64,000 nucleotides of DNA from an uncultured Oscillospiraceae bacterium. GTDB lineage: Bacteria; Bacillota; Clostridia; Oscillospirales; Oscillospiraceae. The stretch covers positions 1-64,000 of the forward strand of contig CALWVS010000004.1 in the NCBI GenBank assembly GCA_944385095.1, read 5' to 3'. Positions 1-7,258 of this stretch are shown here, in pieces. The translations under genes were made by a program, and so were the position numbers. The notes under the pieces are model-generated. The model saw only the letters and a list, made by a program, of their open reading frames with translations. It searched no databases and had not been told where the DNA came from. Numbering within the stretch: position 1 is the stretch's first letter; each line of letters starts with the position of its first letter.

Positions 1-2
1 AT

Positions 3-50
3 AACACCCCCTGATGTAGTCTATTTTCCTACATCAGGGGGTGTTTTGTC
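3..50 (+). terminator. Intrinsic terminator of an off-window gene
   Basis: Perfect 17-bp inverted repeat (3-19 with 29-45, 9-nt loop) followed by TTTTG. It closes a transcript that enters from the left edge. Nothing else is seen between it and the murC promoter. Confidence 0.85.
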
Positions 51-123
51 ACTGTCCATTTTTACTGGACCTGTTCATATGATACATCAGGGCTTTTCCT
101 ATTACACCACATCCATCTTCCCC

Positions 124-152
124 TTGTATTGTGGTTTTTTGTATACTATAAT
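124..152 (+). promoter_or_regulatory. SigA-type promoter of murC
   Basis: TTGTAT (124-129), 17-bp spacer, TATAAT (147-152). Transcription would start near 159, leaving a short leader that carries the ribosome site used by murC. Confidence 0.7.
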
Positions 153-193
153 GAGGTGGTAATTGACGAGAAAAAGTTGAGGTGTATTTCACT

Positions 194-1564
194 ATGAAAC
201 CAGATATTCACGCCTATCTCCGTCCTGACATGCACGCCCACCTGATTGGTATTGGTGGAGTGTCCATGTCTCCTCTGGCTGATGTACTCCATAAAAGTGG
301 TATGATCATCACAGGCTCTGATATGAGCGAAAGTGCAACAGTACAACATCTTCGGTCATTGGGGATTACGGTCTATCAAGGGCATCACGCTGACCATATT
401 TCTGGAGCAGACTGTATTATCCGCACTGCCGCTGTACATGATGATAACCCTGAAATTGCCGCTGCACACCAGGCTGGAATTCCCGTTTTTGAACGAGCTG
501 AGGCTTGGGGTGCCATTATGAGACAATATGAAAATGCCCTGTGTGTTTCAGGTACCCATGGAAAAACAACCACCACTTCTATGTGTACAGAAATTTTTAT
601 GGCAGCGCATCGTGACCCCACTGTCATGATTGGCGGTATTTTGCCCTCCCTCGGCACAGGGCATCGAGTTGGACAGGGTGACACCATTATTCTTGAATCC
701 TGCGAGTATTATAATTCTTTCCACGCATTTTCTCCAACCATTGCGATTATCTTAAATGTAGACGCCGACCATTTGGACTTTTTCAAGGATTTGGAGGATA
801 TCCAGAATTCCTTCCGCCATTTTGCTTCTCTGGTACCAGAACAGGGTTGGGTGATTGCCAATGCTGACGACCTCAACACAATGAATGCAATTTTTGGACT
901 GAATCGACCAATTATTACATTTGGTATTCAAAACGGAACTGTCACCGCTCAGAATATCACTTGGAACAATGGATTTGCCACCTTTGACCTGATAGAAGAT
1001 GGTGTGTGCCTTGGCTCTATCTCCCTACAGGTACCCGGTATCCATAATGTTTATAATGCCCTGGCTGCTGCCTGTGCTGCACGCAAATTAAATATCCCAT
1101 TGACTGCCATCCAAGAGGGGCTGCACAATTTTACTGGTGCAGGTCGCCGTTTTGAATACAAGGGACGGTATCATGGTGCAGCGGTGTATGATGACTATGC
1201 CCACCACCCCAGTGAGTTACATGCACTGTTTACTGCGGTCAAAAATCTGGGTTATCAACGAATCATCTGTGCATTTCAACCCCACACTTACACCAGAACC
1301 AAAGAGTTATTTGATGAGTTTCTCTCTGTACTCCATTTGCCCGATGTTGTACTGTTAGCAGAAATTTATGCTGCAAGAGAACAAAACACTTTAGGTATTT
1401 CCTCTCTGGATTTGGTCAAACAGCTTCCCAATGCACAATTTTGTGCCACACTTTCCGATGTAACAGACAAATTGAAGGAGCTTGCCCAACCGGGCGACCT
1501 GATTCTAACCGTAGGCGCAGGTGATATTTACCGAGCTGGCGAACAACTTCTCTCAATCTCTTAA
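194..1564 (+). CDS. murC: UDP-N-acetylmuramate--L-alanine ligase
   Basis: Cytoplasmic ATP-dependent Mur ligase that adds L-alanine to UDP-MurNAc, the first amino-acid step of peptidoglycan precursor synthesis. Visible: an N-terminal dinucleotide-fold nucleotide-sugar domain (IGIGGVSMSPLA), the ATP loop GTHGKTTTT near residue 120, the central Mur ligase domain with the DADHLDFF stretch, and a C-terminal domain with a DDYAHHP motif. About 456 residues, normal for MurC. ATG 194 is preferred over the in-frame GTG at 182, because that GTG lies inside the ribosome site GAGGTG (179-184). It has its own promoter and terminator, so it is monocistronic and apart from the dcw cluster. Confidence 0.95.
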   Translation: MKPDIHAYLRPDMHAHLIGIGGVSMSPLADVLHKSGMIITGSDMSESATVQHLRSLGITVYQGHHADHISGADCIIRTAAVHDDNPEIAAAHQAGIPVFERAEAWGAIMRQYENALCVSGTHGKTTTTSMCTEIFMAAHRDPTVMIGGILPSLGTGHRVGQGDTIILESCEYYNSFHAFSPTIAIILNVDADHLDFFKDLEDIQNSFRHFASLVPEQGWVIANADDLNTMNAIFGLNRPIITFGIQNGTVTAQNITWNNGFATFDLIEDGVCLGSISLQVPGIHNVYNALAAACAARKLNIPLTAIQEGLHNFTGAGRRFEYKGRYHGAAVYDDYAHHPSELHALFTAVKNLGYQRIICAFQPHTYTRTKELFDEFLSVLHLPDVVLLAEIYAAREQNTLGISSLDLVKQLPNAQFCATLSDVTDKLKELAQPGDLILTVGAGDIYRAGEQLLSIS

Positions 1565-1568
1565 CAAA

Positions 1569-1622
1569 AATCCCCCCTGAGAACATCAGCCCTCACGGCT
1601 ACCGTTCTCAGAGGGGATTCTT
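1569..1622. terminator. Bidirectional terminator between convergent genes
   Basis: Inverted repeat of 16-nt arms (1569-1584 with 1604-1619), T-rich on the plus side and A-rich before it, so it can serve murC and the convergent c-di-GMP gene whose stop codon is at 1623. Confidence 0.8.
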
Positions 1623-4322
1623 TTAGCTTTGACTGCTCACCAGTTCATAGACTGCATGGAGTTCCATTGGTCGATGGTAATAGAAGCCTTGAATCAAATC
1701 ACAGCCGGATTCTTTAATCAAAATATTCTGCTCCTCTGTCTCCACTCCCTCCATACACACCTTTTTCCCAAAGCGATGGCAGGCGTAGACAATACTGTTA
1801 ATAAAATTCATCTTATCCTCAGAACCTGTCATTTCCACCAAAAGAGAGCGATCCAATTTGACAATACTGGCAGGATATTTCAGAAGCAGTCCCAAAGAAG
1901 AATATCCATTTCCAAAGTCATCCAGAGCAATCCGAATATGTAATTTACTACACCGCTCAACAAAACCTCTCAGTTTCTCTGGCTCCTCATCAAAATGGGT
2001 TTCCGTCAGCTCTGCCACCAAGTTTTTTCCACTTACCTGATATTTTTCCAGTGTTTTCTCCACAAAATCAATAAAGTCATCATTGACAATCTGATGGTAG
2101 CTGACGTTAAACGTCAAGTAGAACTCTGGGTTGTAGACAAGCAACTGGCGACATGCCCTTACTGTCTGTTCAAACACCCATTTCCCTGCAATGTGAATGG
2201 TCTTTCCTTTTTCCATCAGAGGGATAAACAATCCTGGAGATACATCCCTGCCTTCATATTGCCAACGCATCAGCACTTCACCCCCAACGGCACGTCCCGT
2301 TTGGGCGGATACCACAGGCTGGATGACAATCCGGAACTGTTTCATCCCATCCAGCGCATTCTGGCTGAGTGCCAAAGAAAGGTTTGCTTGTTCTTTTAGT
2401 TTCTGTACCCCCTCTGGTGAATAGACAATATATGCCTTTTCCGATTTCTGTTTAGCATCTGAGATCAAAACCATTGCATTTTCTATGAAGGTGTGGGCTG
2501 TATCGACCCCATTTGGGAAGCGCATGACACCAAAGGAACAGGCGTTGCGTACGGAAATTTCCATACTGCTATAACCCTGCTCTACAATGCCACGCAGCTG
2601 CTCTATCTTATTCTGTGGGTTTTCAACTGTCATCCCATTCTGGGGGATCCCCATGAATTTCAACCCATCCAGACGGTAAAAACGTACACCCTCTCCCATC
2701 GTTTGTACAATTTGGGCTGTAATCTGTTTCATTAGCTGGTTTGCATTGTAACGCCCCTTGGTCTCATTGATTTCTGTGAAATGGTTCAGGCTGAATATCA
2801 ACATATCTGTTGGTTTTTCCAATGTATTGAGAACCATAAGGGCAGTGTGTTCCCTTGGGAAATTGGTGATTGGGTCCACAATAAAGGAATTATCCTGAAA
2901 GGACACACTGCCTGAGAAAAAGACTGGCTCTGTCTTTTCTTCATTCCAGCGCAGAATCCCAAAGCAGCGAATCCAACGCACATTCCCACTCCGATCCTTC
3001 ACCTGATAGCGGAGGTCATGTATGGTACGCTTATATTTCAGCATATCTGCAATATCATTTTGATACAGTTTGAACTGCTCTGGAGTGGCAACCCGATTTC
3101 CCCAATGGGTAAGCCAATCATACACCAGATTACTGCCAAACCCAAAGGTGTCCCTCATATTGTCAGAAATATAGAAGTAATTGCTGCGCATATCCCCAAA
3201 GTAGACACATTGTGTAGAGTCAGACATGGTAATCGACTGGATAATTGCCTCAGCATCATAGTAGTATTGCTTTACATAGCGATCAAAATCAGTCTCTTGT
3301 TTGTTAGTAGAAACACAGTTTACCCTCTGCTGGTCTGGTAAAGCGAGATAGGCTGCATCTTTCTCAGCCTCCCTCTCACCAATCTGCTCCTGTGCCTGTT
3401 TTAGCAGATACTCCCAATGGACAGATGTATCTTCCGTCCATACCCATACAATATTGACGCACAACTTCTGTGCAACCAGTTCCACGCGGAGCTGTTCCAC
3501 CTGATATTCCAGCATTTCCTCTGTTGTATCCAACAGTATGACAACAAATTCACACCCGCTGATACGATAGATATGTTGTGTTTTTAAAATATTGCTCATA
3601 CAGGTCGTAAACCGAACCAATGTACCGTCCCCGACTCCATAACCCAAAGTACGGTTGATTTGTTTTAGTTCCTGAACTTCAAACAGAAGTAACCCTGTTG
3701 CACTTGATTGACAGCCTTCCTTCAAATGGGTCAGTGCCTGCCGATTCCATACCCCTGTCAATGGATCACGAAATTGTATCTCCTCAATCTTTTTGGAAAG
3801 CTGTTCCTGTTTCAGCAACATAGATGCCAAACAGGCCACCATACTCAATGCTTTTTGAATCATCGGATACAGGGTGCTTTTTGGATTATCCAACCCCAAA
3901 TAGCCAATTCTTTGACCATCCCCATACAGGGGAGTAGCCGCCATAGAAGCAATCTGCTGTGGCTTCAAAAATCCATAGGTAAGCGGATGTGGACTGCGCA
4001 ACTGTTCCACATCTTCAATCAACAGCACCTGACCTTCTTCAATTTGCTCCTGCCACCATCCAATGACTGCTTCTGGTACATCCTGAAGAAATTCTTTCTG
4101 TTCAGAAACCCCATATCTGCACCATTCGTAGGTGTTATCTATGGTCCCATCTGACTGTAGCTGGTAGATATATGCCCGATCACAGCAAAATAGATCCACT
4201 AGACACTCTAACATTTTTTCTACAGAGTTCTCTGTCCATGCGCCATAGACAATCTTTTGTAAACGCCGAAAGCCATCCCATGCCATCTGCTGTGTCTCAT
4301 CAATGATCGGTTTCCTCTCCAT
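1623..4322 (-). CDS. GAF-GGDEF-PAS-GGDEF-EAL c-di-GMP signalling protein
   Basis: Predicted cytoplasmic cyclic-di-GMP phosphodiesterase of about 899 residues. Domains in order: GAF sensor (about 15-175), a GGDEF-like domain whose signature is degenerate (SGCEF), PAS (about 365-490), a second degenerate GGDEF-like domain (RLDGLKF in place of the active loop), and EAL (about 655-895). The EAL domain keeps the expected catalytic set: GGEVLMRW, FNVSYHQI, AELTETH, DDFGNGYSSLG, the lysine of VKLDRSLL, GVETEE and QGFYYHRP. Breakdown of c-di-GMP is therefore likely and synthesis unlikely. No membrane segment is seen. A longer paralogue lies at 46142. ATG 4322 is favoured over GTG 4334, which overlaps the ribosome site AAGGGAG. 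Confidence 0.88.
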   Translation of the reverse strand: MERKPIIDETQQMAWDGFRRLQKIVYGAWTENSVEKMLECLVDLFCCDRAYIYQLQSDGTIDNTYEWCRYGVSEQKEFLQDVPEAVIGWWQEQIEEGQVLLIEDVEQLRSPHPLTYGFLKPQQIASMAATPLYGDGQRIGYLGLDNPKSTLYPMIQKALSMVACLASMLLKQEQLSKKIEEIQFRDPLTGVWNRQALTHLKEGCQSSATGLLLFEVQELKQINRTLGYGVGDGTLVRFTTCMSNILKTQHIYRISGCEFVVILLDTTEEMLEYQVEQLRVELVAQKLCVNIVWVWTEDTSVHWEYLLKQAQEQIGEREAEKDAAYLALPDQQRVNCVSTNKQETDFDRYVKQYYYDAEAIIQSITMSDSTQCVYFGDMRSNYFYISDNMRDTFGFGSNLVYDWLTHWGNRVATPEQFKLYQNDIADMLKYKRTIHDLRYQVKDRSGNVRWIRCFGILRWNEEKTEPVFFSGSVSFQDNSFIVDPITNFPREHTALMVLNTLEKPTDMLIFSLNHFTEINETKGRYNANQLMKQITAQIVQTMGEGVRFYRLDGLKFMGIPQNGMTVENPQNKIEQLRGIVEQGYSSMEISVRNACSFGVMRFPNGVDTAHTFIENAMVLISDAKQKSEKAYIVYSPEGVQKLKEQANLSLALSQNALDGMKQFRIVIQPVVSAQTGRAVGGEVLMRWQYEGRDVSPGLFIPLMEKGKTIHIAGKWVFEQTVRACRQLLVYNPEFYLTFNVSYHQIVNDDFIDFVEKTLEKYQVSGKNLVAELTETHFDEEPEKLRGFVERCSKLHIRIALDDFGNGYSSLGLLLKYPASIVKLDRSLLVEMTGSEDKMNFINSIVYACHRFGKKVCMEGVETEEQNILIKESGCDLIQGFYYHRPMELHAVYELVSSQS

Positions 4323-4388
4323 GCTACTGTTCACTCCCTTCTACCCTACGGTATCCGATATTCCACTTATCAAAAAGAAACTACTGTA

Positions 4389-4417
4389 ACTATAAGTCGA
4401 TTCACTTCCCCAGTCAA
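4389..4417 (-). promoter_or_regulatory. SigA-type promoter of the GAF-EAL gene
   Basis: On the minus strand, TTGACT (4412-4417), 17-bp spacer, TATAGT (4389-4394), about 65 bp before the start codon. Confidence 0.7.
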
Positions 4418-4454
4418 GCACAATTCCATATATTTTATCTTACCTTCCATGTAC

Positions 4455-4496
4455 AATACAAAAACGCATGCGAGATTCCTCTCAACATGCGTTTTG
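4455..4496 (-). terminator. Terminator of the lysine transporter gene
   Basis: Inverted repeat AAAACGCATG (4461-4470) with CATGCGTTTT (4486-4495). The minus strand continues into a T-rich tract. Confidence 0.75.
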
Positions 4497-4509
4497 CAGC
4501 AACAATCTC

Positions 4510-6129
4510 TTATCTATTTGAATCTCGCATCACCAACAAAAATCCTAGTACAAGCACCAGACCCAAAGGAAGTGCCACTATGCCAGGACCTCCAAAGTGT
4601 GTCACCACACCTGCTACAATATAGCAAATACAGGAAATGACTGCACAGGACACTGCATAAGGTAACTGTGTAGACACATGGTTGACATGGTCACATTGTG
4701 CACCAGCAGAGGCCATAATTGTGGTGTCAGAAATGGGAGAACAGTGGTCTCCACACACTGCTCCGGCCATACAGGCGGAGACACAGATAATACCCATTGG
4801 ATTATCCAAAGGGAAAATTGCCATTGTAATGGGAATGAGAATACCAAATGTTCCCCAGCTTGTACCGGTTGCAAATGCCAACAGACAGCCAATCACAAAT
4901 ACAATGGCAGGCAGGAAGAACTGCATGTTTTCAGCATAGGTATTAACAAAGAATTCTACGAAAGCAGTTGCCCCCAGAGAGTCAGTCATTGCCTTCAGAG
5001 ACCACGCAAATGTGAGAATCATAATGGCTGGAACCATTGCCTTAAAGCCCTCTGGAATGCACTCCATCATCTGCTTAAAGGTCATTGCACGGCGTACATA
5101 GTAGAAAATCAAGGTGAACAGCAACCCAAAGGCAGAACCAAGCATCAGACCCACAGAGGCATCTGAACTAGAGAAAGCATCCACAAAATTACTGCCAGAG
5201 AAAAAGCCACCAGAGTAGATCATGCCAATGATACATGCTACCACCAGCACCAGAATAGGCACAACCAGATCAATCACGCCACCCTTTTTATCATCCACAT
5301 CATCTTGCAGCAGTCCTGCATAGGGATTGGACCCTGAAAACAGGTCACCAGTCTCGATTGCATTCTTCTCATATCGACGCATGGAACCAAACTCTACTTT
5401 GAGAACCACCATGGCAATCATCATAAAAATGGTCAGCAGTGCATAGAAATTATAGGGAATGGCTCGAATAAACAGGGCAAGCCCCTGCCCATCTTCCACA
5501 AAACCGGATACAGCGGCGGCCCAGGAACTAATGGGGGCAATGATACAGACAGGCGCAGCAGTGGCATCAATCAGGTATGCCAGTTTGACACGGGATACAT
5601 TGTGCTTATCTGTGATGGGACGCATCACAGAACCAACCGTAAGGCAGTTGAAATAGTCATCAATAAAAATCAACACACCCAATGTAATGGAAGCCAACTG
5701 TGCCCCCACACGGCTTTTGATATTTTCCGCTGCCCAGCGACCAAAGGCGGCAGAACCGCCTGCCTTGTTCATCAAACAGACCATAGAACCAAGGATGACA
5801 AGAAAAATCAAAATACCCACATTGTAGCTGTCTGACAACACAGAGACAATACCATCCTCAAATACATGCAGCACAGTTCCCTCAAACGAAAAACTGGAAT
5901 ACAGCAATCCACCTGCCAGAATTCCGACAAACAGAGAGGAATACACTTCTTTTGTCAGAAGTGCCAGAGCAATGGCAATCACAGGGGGCAGCAGTGCCCA
6001 AGGGGTCGCATAGAATGGGCTGACATATTCAGCCACTTCTTCCCCTGATGCACTGGCTCCCAGCATCAACGCTGTGACCAGCAGAACCAGGACTGCCAAC
6101 ATTGGCAGCCATCTCCCAAGTTTCTTCAT
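4510..6129 (-). CDS. NhaC-superfamily transporter, predicted lysine permease (LysW type)
   Basis: Polytopic membrane protein of 539 residues with about 12 hydrophobic segments after a short N-terminal signal-anchor stretch. Family features include FIDDYFNCLTVGSVMRPITD, an ATAAPVCIIAPISSWAAA stretch and a late GDHCSPISDTT motif, all typical of the NhaC (Na+/H+ antiporter) superfamily. It would normally be labelled a sodium/proton antiporter. The leader directly upstream is a lysine riboswitch, however, and comparative work on the lysine regulon named riboswitch-controlled members of this superfamily LysW, a predicted lysine transporter. Lysine uptake is therefore the better call, made from regulation rather than from binding-site residues. 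Monocistronic. Confidence 0.8.
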   Translation of the reverse strand: MKKLGRWLPMLAVLVLLVTALMLGASASGEEVAEYVSPFYATPWALLPPVIAIALALLTKEVYSSLFVGILAGGLLYSSFSFEGTVLHVFEDGIVSVLSDSYNVGILIFLVILGSMVCLMNKAGGSAAFGRWAAENIKSRVGAQLASITLGVLIFIDDYFNCLTVGSVMRPITDKHNVSRVKLAYLIDATAAPVCIIAPISSWAAAVSGFVEDGQGLALFIRAIPYNFYALLTIFMMIAMVVLKVEFGSMRRYEKNAIETGDLFSGSNPYAGLLQDDVDDKKGGVIDLVVPILVLVVACIIGMIYSGGFFSGSNFVDAFSSSDASVGLMLGSAFGLLFTLIFYYVRRAMTFKQMMECIPEGFKAMVPAIMILTFAWSLKAMTDSLGATAFVEFFVNTYAENMQFFLPAIVFVIGCLLAFATGTSWGTFGILIPITMAIFPLDNPMGIICVSACMAGAVCGDHCSPISDTTIMASAGAQCDHVNHVSTQLPYAVSCAVISCICYIVAGVVTHFGGPGIVALPLGLVLVLGFLLVMRDSNR

Positions 6130-6170
6130 ACAGTTCCTCCTCTACACAGTATAGAGTGCAGGGCACAAAA

Positions 6171-6202
6171 GAAAAAACCATGAACGCAGAAGACGCTCAT
6201 GG
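6171..6202 (-). terminator. Regulated terminator of the lysine riboswitch
   Basis: Minus-strand hairpin (arms within 6178-6202, one mismatch) followed by six T residues (6172-6177), about 40 nt before the start codon. This is the expected expression platform: lysine binding would favour termination and shut off the transporter. Confidence 0.85.
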
Positions 6203-6253
6203 CACACAGAACCTCCAGAAAAGATGGCTTTCTTTTCTGTTGCAGTTTTCATT

Positions 6254-6409
6254 GATAGCGCTCCACATTTGTGACAGTCTGTAAAATCTTATTTCACAGA
6301 CCAGAGCACACTCCCCAGGCAGGAAATGCACCCTTCGGCGGCACACCCTCTCCCACAGAACAGCCACCTGTCTATATTCTGTCGTACGCATGAGTGCCGC
6401 ACCTCTATC
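6254..6409 (-). promoter_or_regulatory. Lysine riboswitch (L-box) aptamer
   Basis: Read on the minus strand, the conserved L-box blocks occur in order: GATAGAGGTGCGGC at the 5' end, then CGCCGAAGGG, GCCTGGG, CTGTCACAAATGTGGAG, and the closing P1 strand GCGCTATC. P1 pairs 6401-6409 with 6254-6263. The length (about 155 nt) and order fit the lysine aptamer family. Confidence 0.93.
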
Positions 6410-6435
6410 CTATGTATTCTATTTTATTCGGCTGT

Positions 6436-6464
6436 ATCCTACCACGCACAGCAGAAAAAGTCAA
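6436..6464 (-). promoter_or_regulatory. SigA-type promoter of the riboswitch transcript
   Basis: TTGACT (6459-6464), 17-bp spacer, TAGGAT (6436-6441) on the minus strand, placing the start of transcription about 20 nt before the aptamer. Confidence 0.75.
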
Positions 6465-6604
6465 GCTTAATCTAAAATTCTTTTTATTTTTAGGACTTTT
6501 GGGAAATTCATAGGACAATTCCATCCCCACAGAACCCTTTTTCCATGTTCCTGCATAGACTATACTGAACTGTAATCCAAACTCTAATCTGGGAGGTCTA
6601 TCTA

Positions 6605-7183
6605 ATGTCTGATTCTCTGTCTCTACAACCCTTTGACCCTGCACTGTTTCAGCGGGTTTGGAATCGTGTCATGCCAGACCAATCTCTTAGTCCCATTGCC
6701 CTCACTTCTCTGCCTGCTCCACCTGTGTCCTCTGTAGAAGTAAAAACTGCCCCTCTCTGTTTTTCCCAGTCCTCCAATCAGGATGTATCCTATTTGGAAC
6801 AAACCATGGACTCTCTACAGGATCTCCTGTGGCTCATCCACCATCTCCTTTCACGCAGTCCTGCCCCAATTCATCGGTCCTTACGTTCCACTTACACTCA
6901 ACTCCAAAAAGCACAAAAACGGCTATCCAGTGCCTATTTTCTCTTAGAGGGTCAATGGTACTTACCACAACAACTGCAAAAAGAGACTCAGCCATCCATC
7001 CCATTGGGCTTACGCGCCCTCTATTTTCAACTTCAAACATTCCTCCATGCTTCCCCAACATACACAGACCCCTGCCTCCAGGCGTTGAATCAGGAAATTA
7101 CACAGAGCACACAAACTGCTATGGAAACCATCCCCTCCCTTTTGGAATTTTTCTCTGGCTCCAAGCCCTCTCATAACTTTTAA
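6605..7183 (+). CDS. Uncharacterised 192-aa helical protein
   Basis: I do not recognise this family with confidence. Ribosome site GGGAGG lies 8 nt before the ATG. The first 60 residues are proline/serine-rich and look disordered. Residues 60-185 are predicted helical, with regular Leu/Gln spacing (for example QLQKAQKRLSSAYFLLEGQ), suggesting a small helical bundle. Some Clostridia have ferritin-like proteins of this size, but the paired Glu/His metal ligands of that fold are not evident. No signal peptide or membrane helix. It sits alone between the divergent lysine riboswitch and the promoter of the next gene. Confidence 0.6.
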   Translation: MSDSLSLQPFDPALFQRVWNRVMPDQSLSPIALTSLPAPPVSSVEVKTAPLCFSQSSNQDVSYLEQTMDSLQDLLWLIHHLLSRSPAPIHRSLRSTYTQLQKAQKRLSSAYFLLEGQWYLPQQLQKETQPSIPLGLRALYFQLQTFLHASPTYTDPCLQALNQEITQSTQTAMETIPSLLEFFSGSKPSHNF

Positions 7184-7191
7184 CTGCTCCA

Positions 7192-7220
7192 TTGCCTCCT
7201 GCTCCCTTCTATGTTAGAAT
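7192..7220 (+). promoter_or_regulatory. SigA-type promoter of the TetM-Rae1 fusion gene
   Basis: TTGCCT (7192-7197), 17-bp spacer, TAGAAT (7215-7220). Transcription would begin near 7227, about 30 nt before the chosen start codon, so the fusion gene can be expressed independently of the upstream gene. Confidence 0.6.
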
Positions 7221-7258
7221 AGATGGCTGAACTACTTTATTGACATAGGATGTTGTAT

